IMG/VR virus record: IMGVR_UViG_3300031775_000008
Span: 1-41,661 of that record
DNA: 41,661 nucleotides
Source: a virus
Direction: 5' to 3' (one strand)
Positions within the stretch are counted from its first letter, which is position 1; every line of letters begins with the position of its first letter. Of the stretch, positions 8,850-21,000 are shown in pieces. The notes under the pieces were generated by a model. It had not been told where the DNA came from and made no database searches. It was given only the letters and a program-made list of their open reading frames with translations. The translations under genes were made by a program, and so were the position numbers.

Positions 8850-9371
8850 ATGGCAGTAGGAAGTCCAGGTTCTTCATCCTCTCCTGGTGGTTCAGCAGAA
8901 GCAGTTACAAGACTAGCTGTAATAGACCCTCATTTAATATTAATGATGAGAGATGTTATGGAAGGTACAGATAGTGCTACACGATTAAAAGTGTGTGGTG
9001 CTGCTACTGGTGGCGGCGGAGGTGGTGGTGGTGACCACAATAATAATGCTGCCGACCCTGGATTACCTGGTCCAACAACAAGCACTGTAAGTAATACAAT
9101 TTTATCTAGTAGTGGTCAGCAGGGAGGTGCTGGTGGTCATGGTTCTGCTAGCTCTACATATGCTTACACTGGTGGAGGTGGAGGAGGCGGAGCTGGTGGT
9201 AACGGTGGAGTAGTTATATTAATAACAACCACTGGAACAATTGGTGGAACTATTACAGCAAGTAAAGGTACTGGTGGAAGCGGTGGAGCGGGGACTGGTC
9301 AATCTGATAATACTAATGGCACTGATGGGGCTGATGGAATTACTGGAAAAGTAATGCAAATACGAATTTAA
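8850..9371 (+). CDS. Glycine-rich fibre-tip / adhesin-like protein (173 aa)
   Basis: The N-terminal ~50 residues are mixed (AEAVTRLAVIDPHLILMMRDV). Then come poly-Gly blocks separated by Asn/Ser/Thr segments and two short hydrophobic strands (GGVVILITTTGTIGG). The alternation resembles the polyglycine-II sandwich adhesins of the S16 gp38 type and the glycine-rich end of the preceding fibre gene. The likely role is receptor binding or capping of the fibre; this is inference by composition and position. An AGGA lies 7-8 nt before the ATG. Confidence 0.6.
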   Translation: MAVGSPGSSSSPGGSAEAVTRLAVIDPHLILMMRDVMEGTDSATRLKVCGAATGGGGGGGGDHNNNAADPGLPGPTTSTVSNTILSSSGQQGGAGGHGSASSTYAYTGGGGGGGAGGNGGVVILITTTGTIGGTITASKGTGGSGGAGTGQSDNTNGTDGADGITGKVMQIRI

Positions 9372-9386
9372 ACATAGGATAATATT

Positions 9387-10535
9387 ATGTCAGTAGGTTA
9401 CGCAAAAAAATATGCAAGATTTAAATCAGAAAGTGAAGCTGCAAGAGAAGGTGGTACAGCAAGCGCAAGCGCACTTGGACAAGCTCTTAAGTACTATGGA
9501 GGTCAAGAGGGAGGTTTTTTTGGTCAAGCTTCAGGAACTAAATTTACCCCACATTCAGATAGAAGCTGGAATTCGGCCTTAACATATAGAGATGAGCTCC
9601 AAGATGCTTATACTGAAGACGAATTAAAAAGTCATGAGGGTTATCAAAAAGTACAAGGGAATATTAATAAATTTTTAGGAAAAGGTGGTCCTGGACAAAA
9701 CTTAGCGACAATGAGTGAAAGAAGTAATGCCTGGAATCAGTTTGGCACTACAGAGCAAACCAAAGGTACTGGATTACTAGGTGGAATGAAGCAAATAGGA
9801 ACTGGTCTTGATACTTTAACTGGTGGATATCCAAGTAAGGCAGCGGGAGCTGTTGGAGATTTTGCAATGAAATACGGTGGTCAATGGGTTAAAGATGCTG
9901 GTACAAAAGTAGCGGGTAGGGTTGCTGAATCAGCCGTTGGGCAGGGACTTGGTGCTGTAGCTAGTGGTTTAATGTCGGTTGCAGGTCCAGTGATGGCTAT
10001 GAAGCAAGTATATGACTTTGCGAATCAAACTGTAGATGCCTATGAAGGTTTAGAGCAGGGTGTAGAAAATGCTGAATTTGGTTTAATTGATTTAGCTTCT
10101 CAAAGATCTAGTGCTAAAGATTTAATGATTAATCAAAATAAAGCAATAGCTCGAACTATCGAAGAAGGCAGAGGCAAGATGAAAGAATCGATTGGTGGAC
10201 AAGCTGAGCAAATTTTAACAGCATATGACAATCAGGCTGGAAAAACAAATTTAGAGACTGATATGGGTGATGCTAAAAAAGAGAATATAAAAGAAGCACT
10301 ATCGTCAAGATATTCAGAAGGTAGTACTAGTTTAAAAAAGCAAAAAGAAAACTTAACATTAACAAATGTTGAAGGTTATAGAAGGCAAAATCAAGGCCTG
10401 ATACAAGCAGAAAGTGATGTCCAATCATCTATCGATGATATGCAATCTGAAATGGACAGTATGGAGTGGATGTATAAAGGATCTAAAGCATTTCAAATGG
10501 GGAGCCCATTAGCTCACTTAGAAGGAAAGGTATAA
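9387..10535 (+). CDS. Internal virion / ejection-type protein (382 aa)
   Basis: No family was recognised. Residues ~130-215 are rich in Gly and Ala with few charges (GAVASGLMSVAGPVMAM) and could insert in or associate with membrane. Residues ~215-370 are long polar helices. It is followed at a 2-nt gap by another helical protein and then the giant protein, an order like the ejection proteins of podoviruses (P22 gp7/16/20, T7 gp14-16). A role in DNA ejection is inferred from this arrangement. Confidence 0.5.
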   Translation: MSVGYAKKYARFKSESEAAREGGTASASALGQALKYYGGQEGGFFGQASGTKFTPHSDRSWNSALTYRDELQDAYTEDELKSHEGYQKVQGNINKFLGKGGPGQNLATMSERSNAWNQFGTTEQTKGTGLLGGMKQIGTGLDTLTGGYPSKAAGAVGDFAMKYGGQWVKDAGTKVAGRVAESAVGQGLGAVASGLMSVAGPVMAMKQVYDFANQTVDAYEGLEQGVENAEFGLIDLASQRSSAKDLMINQNKAIARTIEEGRGKMKESIGGQAEQILTAYDNQAGKTNLETDMGDAKKENIKEALSSRYSEGSTSLKKQKENLTLTNVEGYRRQNQGLIQAESDVQSSIDDMQSEMDSMEWMYKGSKAFQMGSPLAHLEGKV

Positions 10536-10537
10536 TA

Positions 10538-12067
10538 ATGGCAAAAAATACATATGCAGCAGAGATAGGAGCCTTATGGAGAGGCGCTAATGAAGCTCGA
10601 CAATCAAGAAGGGATGATGAATTTAGAAAAGCTACCTTAGCTGAGCAAGTGAGGTCTAATAAGGAAATGGAAAACATTGCCCTTGAAAAACTAGCTCAAT
10701 CAGAACAAAACATTAGAGTTCAAGGTGGTCAAACTAGACAAAATATTGGAGCTACTGGTTATCAAGCTAGAGAAAATATTAAATCTCAAGGAGAAGTCGA
10801 TATAGCTAATATCGGCGCTACAGGAGAATATAAAAGTAGGCATATACTCGAAGAAGAAGGTGGGAGATCTAGATTGTCAAAGCAAAACTATCAACAAAAC
10901 AGGGGCCTTAAATATTTAGACCTTAATTTATTGAGTCAAAGAGATACACATCAACACAATCTTTTAAAAGAGCGTCTGCGATTAGGTAATAAATATAGAA
11001 GGAATGAGTTGAAGCTTGGTGGCATTATTAAAGGTGGGCATCTTGATCAAACAGGTGGTTGGAATTTAAAAGCTATCCAACAAACAGGATCTCAAAATAG
11101 AATTACTCAAGGTGACAAATATACGTTAGAGGGAATTCATCAGGATAAATTGTGGGATCATAAAGACGATGCCGTAGATAAAGAGTATGCATTAAAAGGT
11201 ACTCTTGATAAAACTCAAAACAAGAATAAATTAGACTATGCTAAGGATTTAACAAGGTTCGGTGAAGAGTCTGTGCAAGTTGACGAGGTTACTAGGAATA
11301 TGCTAATTAAAAGTGGGGGAATGCCCAAGGAATGGGATGGTAAGGTTCCTAGAAGTATGCTTGGTAAATTGAATCAAGGTGCTTTTGGTTTAATGGGGTA
11401 TCAGTCAATGTATGATAAGGAATTAGCAAGATCAAAAGCTAAGATAGAAACTGCAGCCCCAATGACAGAACCTGCTGTTTTTGACCAGCTAGATGATCCT
11501 TGGTTTACTGACGAAGGTGAAGTTATGGGTAGCATACAAGCATCTGTGGATTCTTTTTACAACGCTGGTCCAGGAGGTGTTACTGGAGCTGAAAAGTTAA
11601 AAAGAGACCCAAGTGGCGAATGGTCTAAATCTAAAATGACCGACCTTAAAAATATCTATCAGGGGTTAAATAACCCAACATTAAAAGGAAGCGGTTGGTT
11701 TGAAATTTCAGATAACTCTCAAAATGTCGGAAGAAAAAGAGATAGTGTTATTCAATTGATGAAAATGAATTGGAAAGCACAAAACTGGTCTGATGATCGA
11801 ATTGCTAAAGAAATTAGCAGTATGGACAAACAGTATTATGATGGTAAAAAGTATCATGATGTTAATGAAACAAAAGAAAGTAGTGTTGGTAAGGGAGCTT
11901 TAAATATACTTCAAAATAACAAACAGAATGATAAATCCCTCGATAGAAGAATAAACACTATAAATAACAAGATAGCGACATATAAAGCTAAAGGAGATAC
12001 AACCTCTTCTCAATATCGCTATCACGTAGGTCAGTTAAATAAATTATTATCTAGACAAGGTAAGTAA
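10538..12067 (+). CDS. Helical internal virion protein with IGATG repeats (509 aa)
   Basis: Residues ~45-105 contain an imperfect repeat built around Q-x-x-x-N-I-G-A-T-G-x-x-[QE] (QTRQNIGATGYQARENI, VDIANIGATGEY). The rest is a long Gln/Lys/Arg-rich helical protein with no TM segment. The composition and the position between a Gly/Ala-rich protein and the giant protein suggest a packaged ejection or scaffold-like virion protein. No enzyme motif was seen. The stop touches the TTG start of the giant gene. Confidence 0.5.
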   Translation: MAKNTYAAEIGALWRGANEARQSRRDDEFRKATLAEQVRSNKEMENIALEKLAQSEQNIRVQGGQTRQNIGATGYQARENIKSQGEVDIANIGATGEYKSRHILEEEGGRSRLSKQNYQQNRGLKYLDLNLLSQRDTHQHNLLKERLRLGNKYRRNELKLGGIIKGGHLDQTGGWNLKAIQQTGSQNRITQGDKYTLEGIHQDKLWDHKDDAVDKEYALKGTLDKTQNKNKLDYAKDLTRFGEESVQVDEVTRNMLIKSGGMPKEWDGKVPRSMLGKLNQGAFGLMGYQSMYDKELARSKAKIETAAPMTEPAVFDQLDDPWFTDEGEVMGSIQASVDSFYNAGPGGVTGAEKLKRDPSGEWSKSKMTDLKNIYQGLNNPTLKGSGWFEISDNSQNVGRKRDSVIQLMKMNWKAQNWSDDRIAKEISSMDKQYYDGKKYHDVNETKESSVGKGALNILQNNKQNDKSLDRRINTINNKIATYKAKGDTTSSQYRYHVGQLNKLLSRQGK

Positions 12068-15000
12068 TTGCCCCAAGAATATTCAGACTTTAGATCTCAG
12101 TATAGATCTTATTTAAGAGACCCTGATGCCTTTTCTTTAGATGAGGTAGATAGGATGGAAAAAGAAGCCCAGAGAACGGGTATGATTTTCCGTCGTCAAG
12201 AAACTTCGGCTGATATAGGCTCTGTAGTAAGCAATGTATGGAATGGATTTGTACAGGGTTTTACAACCCTGCCAGTTGGAGATAAACCTACTAATGAAGT
12301 AGATGGTATTGCGCATAGTATAGGGCATTTACTTGGCTTTATAGGAGTTTTTAGTCCTGGTGGTATAGCTGCTAAAGCAGGCATTGGTATAACTAGAAAA
12401 GTTGCTGGAAAAACAATAATGGGGGCAAAAGGGTGGCTTGGTAGATCAGTACCAATGCAAGTTGCTGATTTTACTAGAGATAAAATACGCGGGACAGCTA
12501 TTGCTAATACTGCTTTAAAGAGCATTGATGATATAGCTGGCAAAAGAGCTGGACTTGCCCATCAGATGTTACGTCATGGAACACATCTTGGTGTAGCATC
12601 TGCAGTTTCTAGTGTTTGGGATAATATGGAGCATGCGGAAGATGTTCCTGATTATTTAGCTAGTCAATTCTGGACAGCTGCTCAAGGAGGTATCTTTGGT
12701 GCTACATTTGCTGGTATTGGGAATATGCCTATTCCAAAAGCTTTATCTAGTCTTAATGTAGGACCAGTAACTGGTAAGGATGTTTTAAAAGGAGTTGCTG
12801 GTAGTTTAGCTCAAACAGTTCCTGGTGCAATGGCAGGAGCTACTAATACAGAAAATGTATACAATGCACTCTTAGGTGGATTCTTTGGTTTTAAAGCACA
12901 ACCTTGGGCATATGAGAAAGCATATAAAAGACAAAATGATGCTGCTAGACAGGCTGAAAATGAGTCTATGGACTTTGAGTGGTATAAGACGACTGGAGAA
13001 TGGAAGAGTTTATCAAAAGTAGAGAGAAAAGCAGAAGAGGATGTTTATAGAACCTTATTTGCAAAAGGAGACGCTGGGGAGGTCTCTTCTCATCTTCTTA
13101 CAGCTACGGATCTTGGAGATCCAGTAGCAAAACCAAGGCCAGCAACTGTATTAGATAGGCATAAAAAATTCGGAGGGCAATCTGTAGAAGTCCTTAATGA
13201 AATGGAAACTATGGCTAGGGTTCGTGTTGGAGGTCAGGATAAGCCAGTAAATATAAGAAAAGAATATTTAAGATTTGAAGATGAAGTTGTTGACGTAAAA
13301 TCTGTAAAAGAAAAAGCAAAAACTCTTCAGCAAGAAATAGAATCAGTTGAAAGAGAAACTGGTAACGATTCTATTGAAATACCGATTGTTCGTCCAGTAG
13401 AGAATTTTTTTAAGAAAATAAAAGGGGTAGATTCGTTAAGTGAGTTAGAGTATGTACGCAACTTAGAATCTTTAAATCGAATAATAGTTGGTGAGGTTAA
13501 TAAGGTTAAGGGTGAAAGAATAAGTGAGGAAGAATATAAAAAGAAACTGACTGAATCTGGTAGGGATGCTGAGGGCGTTTTAAAAGACCTAATAGAAAAT
13601 GAAGGCTTAGAGTTAAGACTTCCAAATAACTATGCACAAAGACATAGAATTGGAACTATAAAAACAAGAGATATAGCTAAAGGTGAAGACCCAAAGACTG
13701 GTAGTAGAGGTGTGGGTAAGAGGGCTATGGACGCGATAAAGGATTTGTGGGTAGCTTTAGATAGGAAAAAAATTGATATCGAGGTTAAGCCTGGTACAAC
13801 TGAAGAATTTTACAAGAAAATGGGCTTTAAGTTTGTTGATAAAAAGGGCGAAGATGGTAAATATCGCTATACTTTTGATACAACTCCGCTTATTGATGCT
13901 TTTCAAAAGAAAAGCAAGTTTTCCCTAGATGACCCAAAAACAACTCCTTGGTCTGTTGTTAAAAACGATATATTAAATCGTTTTAAAGATAAGGGAATTA
14001 CTGAAGAGGATATGGGTGAGATTAGAAACTTCTATAGAAGATCTACCGAATCTATAAAAGTACCAAGATTCTCTTTAATGAAAGGGAAGTTAGTAGAGGA
14101 AAAAGAATTTGATTTTAATAACAATAGAATAACAAATGAAGAGTCTGTAAAGCTGATACATCGAATTGCTGCTGAAAAAGGTATTGTGAAAGATATGAGC
14201 GATACATACTTTACTGTTAAAAATGCAGTTCTCTATAAAGGTGGAAAAAGAGTACAAGATAAAATAGGCTCTGTAAAGCTTGATGGTAAAAGATATAGAT
14301 CTGTTGTAAAAATGGCAAGCGATATGGGTTACTACCCATACTCAGGTAAGTCAGATAGCCAAACCTTGATTTTTATGAAAAAAAATCTAGGTGAAAACTA
14401 TAAAGAAGAGTACAATAGGATTCAATCTGACCTTCAATCAATAGATCCGAAGTTTCCAGCTGAGTATAAAGCACTAAGAGCTCAAGCAATACACAAAAAA
14501 AGAGGGAATTTAAATCCTAAAGATTTCGATGAAATGTTTGTTTCTAATGTTAGGTGGTGGGAAGCTCTGAATGGTGATGTCAGTATTAAAGAAATGGCTA
14601 ATAATAAAGGTTATTTAAATGATGTCATGAACTTTAATAAAAGACAACAGGTTCTTTTTAATAACTACTATCCACTTACCTCTGATACATTTACCAAACC
14701 TTTTAAATATGTAGTTGTGAATAATCTACATGAGTCAAGTGATCCTGCTATAAAGAAAATTTTAAAGAAATGGAGCCCTGAGCATGATGATGGCTATGTT
14801 TTAGTTAGAATGGATAAATTAGATCTTATGGCTTCAGATATGGGTTTACCTTCACATTCTGGTTTTGCAAAACCTTTCTTAACATCAAACTACAGTGCGA
14901 CAGAGGGAAAACTAGGAACACTTATTGGAAAGCTTTCTTTTCAAGGTGCGTCTCCAGAGATGACGAAGGCGATGAAAGAAGCAGGAGTTGATTTTATAAT

Positions 15001-18000
15001 TCCAACCTCAGTTGCTAAACAGTATGGTAATAGGACTGTGATTGATCATAATTACAATGGAAAAGAGATAGGATTTTCTTCTAATGGGAAAACTATCGGA
15101 AAAGACACTATAGGTAATTTTATCTATGATATGCTTCCATCTGAAGTATCTGTTGATTGGAATACTAAAGATGGTTCTTATAAAAAGATTCAAAATGGTG
15201 AAATGGTAAAGGTCTTTAAACAAGTCCAAGAAAAATTTATGAACTATGATGTTCAGAAAAAGATGTTAGGAATTAAACATAAGGGTAAGCCTATTGATAT
15301 CAATAAGGTTATGAATTCATTCTTAAGAGATAAATTTGATGGGAATGATACTGCCAATAAGTTGCTTTTTGAATATCTAGAGGCTGGTAAAAGAAATCCT
15401 GATATGTTAAAAAGGGTTGAAAAGCATTTTAATAAAATGGGTCTAAAAGAAGTTGTTGAGGGAATGAAAGATAGGACTGAAGCTGGAGAAGCATTGAGAG
15501 AACTTGTTCGTCATAAAGTTACTCGTATGGAGTTTGACGGTATGGAAGACAAATCAATAAATGTTACTAAAGACTGGGGAAACGATTTTCAAAAAGAAAA
15601 ACTTACAAATACTCAGCAAATATTAGAAAATGCAGGTACATCTGATGGTGTAGCTATGGGTAAAAGAATTGCTCCATATATGGATAGAGCTCTAACTAAT
15701 TATTTATTAAAAAGAATACTCCAACCTCAAGTAACTGGATCTAAAGGTATAATGAGAGGTTATCATCTAGATCTTGCTTTAAGGAAAGACCCTTACGGTA
15801 ATACTTCCCGCTTATTAAAAGAAAATGATATTTTCTTTTTAGATAACAATATGGAAGGCTTAAGAATGCAGATCTTAAAACCTTCTGGAAGAAAGACTTG
15901 GGGCACATTAAAAGAGCAATGGGAGCTTTATTTAGCTGAAAAAGATGGAACTCCTATGAAAAAGCAGATGGAAGAAATGATGAGATCTATAGTGACAAGG
16001 TCTCCGATTGATGGTATTTCTGGTATTGCAGATTTAAAATTTGCTGGTTTTACTGGGATAAAAGGTGGTGGAATTCTTTTGCATCCAGATACAATGAAAA
16101 GACTTGGTGGTGCTGATCTTGATATAGATAGTGCTAATTTTTATATGAATTCACTTCCTAGGGAAGTTCATAAGATATCAGATGCGTTTAAAAATGATTT
16201 CTCTGATATAATGAATCATGTTAGAACAAAGACGATGCCGAGTAAAAATAAAAAGCTTAATAAAAAATTTGGAGACCCAAAAAGTTTAATAAAAGCATTT
16301 ATTGCTAAGGATGGTATGAAGGGTAGAAAAAGCTTTGTTGGGATGTTTGATCCTTATCTTAGAGCTGTTACTGCAAATACAATTCAAGATGCTAGTGGTA
16401 AAATGCGAGGTATCGCTGTAAATGCTCAGAGAGATATTAGACTTTTGTATGCAACTGCAAAGAGATCTCCTGGTAAAAAACTGATTCATGAAGACGCTGA
16501 TGGAAATAAAGTCATATTCTATCCAAGGCAAGGAGAGATGGATTTAAAAGCAAAGAGTTGGGCAGCTGTGGGTGTTACTGTTGACGTTGCAAATTACGGG
16601 AAACTGAAGTCTCCAGAGTTTTTCAAAGCTTTTTTGCTTGATTCTGGATTTAGAAAAGTAGAAGTAATTCCAAAAAAGGGTAAAAAATATGTAATGGATT
16701 TCAATCAATATTTAGATTATTTTAAATATGAGGGCGAACAGGTTGTTAGATTTACAGATAGTCCTATTTCTGAATTCCAGAATACAATGAATAAATTCTA
16801 TGGTAAAGATTGGAAGACTGGATTACCGTGGACAAGAAGAGATATTATTGATGCAGCAGAAGCTCATCCAAAGTGGGACACTTCCGCTTATAGTCAGTTA
16901 GCTAAGCTTATAAAATCTGTCGATTATACAGATACTATGTATGAAAGATATCAATATAATATAAATAATTTCCGTAATTACTTTAATCAGTTGAACCAAA
17001 TAGCGAAAGAGAGCCCTGAAATAACTCGTTATGTTGGAGGTAATAAGGGTTTTAAGGGAGCCTATGTTCAGGATTTAGCTAAAAGAATGGAGGTTCTTAA
17101 CAGGTTTTATAGTCCCGATAGGACAAATCAATCTATTTATAATCAGCCATATAATCTTGCAACTACTGAAGGTGTAAAGCGACTGGCCTATAATAAGGAG
17201 ATGTTTAACGACTTTATTGAAAGCCATACAATTACTCTTAAAAATGGCAAAGATAAAAATTTTATTACAGAATCTACAATTACAAAGAATAAAAAAGGTG
17301 AAGATGTTGTTAATTATAAAAACAAGACTTATTCTGATTACAAAGCAAATGAAACTTCAGAAGGAAGAGAGTACTTTTTAAGAAGATATATAAAACAAAT
17401 TAATGACTTTATAGATAACGACATGGAGGTCTTTACCTCTTTAAAAACAATAAATGATATTGGTAGACAAAACAATATTAAAGCAGACTCACATCTTCCA
17501 AGATATAATTTAGAAGAAGGAGGAGATCAGCTTTCAAGTTTAAATAAGGTCTTTATGGACTTAGCAACTGAAGTAAAAAATGATTTTGCAACTTCATATA
17601 ATGAGAACAGATATAATAAGAGAATTAGCGCTAATAGTACTTCTTTAGATCAAATAATACAGCGATTAGAAGGTAATGATCCAATGAGTATTAAAAATAT
17701 TGTAAAAAATTCAGTTACATATTTAAATCAAAATAAGCGTCCTTCAGATCCAGAATTAACTGAAAAAGGTTTAAGGCAATATTTTGATTCTCTTCTTTTA
17801 GGTTCTATTAATAAAGATGGAAAGACGCAGTCTTTCTACTTTACTCCTCAATTAGTTTCTCGCGAAGTATTAACTCAGTTTAATCTAAACAAACAATGGG
17901 CTTTTAAATCTTCTTTTGAAAGACCTTCAAGGGCTCAGCTTGAAAAAAGACTTGAAGGAGAAAATGATGTACGAGTTGCAAAGGAAGCTGCTGCTTTAAA

Positions 18001-21000
18001 TAAAACTGTTGAAGAAATGGAGGTTTTAGCTCCAACAAAAAGAATATCAGAGTTAGACCCTGATTTACAAGGTTATTACTCAAGGATTACAAAACAATTA
18101 AAAATTTTAAGAGAGCGTTCAGGTGTTGATGCGAGTACATTAGATAATTTTCAAAAAGGATTTTTTACTATCCGTGGCAAGGGCTCAACTGCTGAAATAG
18201 ATAAATATGATTTAAGAGGATTTGAGTCTTTCCTTAAAGATATAAATAATGGCTCAGGTCTTTTTAAATTCATTACTAGAGGAAAAAGTAGTAAGTATTT
18301 TGATTGGCTTCGTGAAATGTCTGAAGATGGTAAGCTAAAAATGGCTCTTGGCCCTTACTTAAAAATGTCTGAATCTGTTGCCTTTGACCATCTTGTTAAT
18401 AATTTTAAGTTAATAGAAAGAAATGTAACTGCAGCTAAGTGGGTTTGGAAAAAAGATCCAGAAACTGGTAAAAATATAAGAGTAAAAGAATATGGGACAT
18501 ATAAAGCTTGGGCTCCACAGTCTCATTTTGGAGAAATGATTAATACTGCTAAATCTGTTAGTGATTGGACTACTGGTATGCGATTTCAAATTGAAGATGA
18601 AACGCAAGCAAATTATGGTAGTGTATTAATTCAGGGTGCAAGATCACAGAAAAATAAAGCTGATAATCTTTGGAGACTTGCTTCTCTTGAAAGAGAAGCT
18701 GCATCTACTGTTATTAAAACAGCAGATGGTTATAAACTATATACAGATAAAACTTTAAGAAATCAGAATGAACAAACTCAGCACATTAAAAGACTTAAAA
18801 AAGAAGGTGTGGATCTTTTAAGTGAATTGGAAAAGGAAGATTATCGCTATACGATAGATGGTAAAACACAAAATTATAGTGCACGAGAGGTTATTGATAC
18901 TATTAAGAATAATCTTGATAAAGACTTAGCTGATTTTAAATCTAACTATATTAAGGTTACTCCAGATTTCTTACCCACAATGCAGGGTATAATAGATAAA
19001 ACTAGGTCTCGTAGGACAGTTAAAACTGAAACTGGCACACTTGATATAACTGAAATTCCAGTAACTTTTATGGAAAAATATTATATGGATCCTATTACAA
19101 AGCCAGGTGCAATAGTTTCTAAGGATGCTAAAAAGGCTACACTTGAAGAAGTTGCAGCACTTAGTAGAGAAACTACATATAAAGAACATTCTCTGGGCTG
19201 GAGAAATGTTGAAGAATACAATAAGATATATAATAGACCATTAAAAGAAGTATACGCACTTCGACATGTTCAAGGGCTTTTTAAAGATGACAATGGTCTT
19301 AGAGTTTCTTTGTATGATTTCTTTAGAAATTCTGGTAGTAAGGGTATTCCAACTCTTCATGCCAAAAAATATTTAAATAACTTGCTTTGGATGATTAATA
19401 ATAAAGAACCTGGCTGGCAGGAAGCATTAGAGGAAAGTTTTGCAAAATTTCATACACTTTCCTGGAAGCAAAGATTGCTATCTGATTCTTATGAGGCTTA
19501 TAAAAAATTTGAAGTAGAACAAGATAAATATTCTTGGAATGAAAATAACAATATAGAAAAAAGTCTTTCAATTGCTAGAAATTATTTTGAAAGAAAAAAT
19601 AATGCTACAAAAAGAGACGGATCTCCGAAAAGAGGGCATGTTCCTTGGAAACCTGAGACTGATGTTTATAGTCAATATGAACATGATATAGCTTTAGCTA
19701 GTCGAAATATAAAAATGGATGTATGGATACGACAAAAGTTAAGACATGATTCTATAACTGGTTTTCAACCAGTTGGAGAAAAAGAAAACTATTTTCCTCA
19801 TTTAGGTTATGATACGCAAGAGCTTTATAAGGAAATCCTTAATGAAGCAGATAGGATTTCAAGAAAAGTTGAAAATCCAGAAGAAAGACAAAAAGCTATT
19901 GATGCTTTAATGCGAAGACATGAGTCTATACAAGAGCAATCTAAAAAAGAAGATGGTGGGTTAGCTGATAAGGCTAGGGATAATCTTTTGTTAAAAGATA
20001 TGGAAGGAGATCGAGGAATAAGAGCTTTGTCTTCTCTTGGTGCTGGTAGTAGGCCTGGAAATATGCTAACTCGAAAAGCAAATCTCGGTGGTTATAAAAG
20101 AGATCAAGCTGTTATAGGTGAATATAAAGCTTCAGTTTTAAATGCTATTGGCACAGAATTACAATCTGTTTCATTTAGAAGAATATTAAATGAATTTAAA
20201 AAAGAAAGACCAATGGGTAAGCATACAAAAGACTGGGAAATGTATATGCGCATTTTTGCAAGAGATATGACTGGTGCTCCTTCTACTGTTAGTGAAGATA
20301 TGCTAAGTAGTAAAACATTAAATATAAAACGTACTCCTTGGTGGTATACTAGTGATCAGTATTTATACAGTAAAAAAAGTGTTTACAATTTAGTTGATAA
20401 ATTATCTGGAAGATCTAAACCGAATAAGTTTATGAAAGAGTTGTATAATAAGCGCCAGCAAGGTCTTGAAACCAATGGTCAAATGGATTTATTCGATCCT
20501 AAGAAAAATGAAAGCTTTGAGCAATGGTGGGATAAACAACGGCAAACTTTTGCTACAAGATATGATAAAGATGGAAATGCAGTTGAAGCTAATATGAATT
20601 GGTTTTCAGGTCAAATGAAACAATACTCCCAATTAGAAGGTAAATATCAGCTCGCTACTCTTTTAGCTCGAATGAAAGTTGTTGTTAATAATGTTTTTGG
20701 TGGAGGAACAAATGCTTGGGTTCATATTGGAGCTGGTCCAATAAGAAAATCAAGAAAAATTGATTTCTGGCAGTCTATTGATCCTAGATTTAAAACAATG
20801 AAAGATGTTGATAATTGGGCCAGTGAACTTGGAATTGCTGAAGAAATGCTTAAATATGACTTAGGATATTTAGGTATGAAAAGAGATCCAAATTGGGAAG
20901 TCTTTTCAAAAGAGGTTGCTCAACTTGCAACTGAAAAATGGCAAAATAAGGGAAAAGATAAACTTTATGATGTGAGATTTAGAGATCTTGTTAAAAAGCA

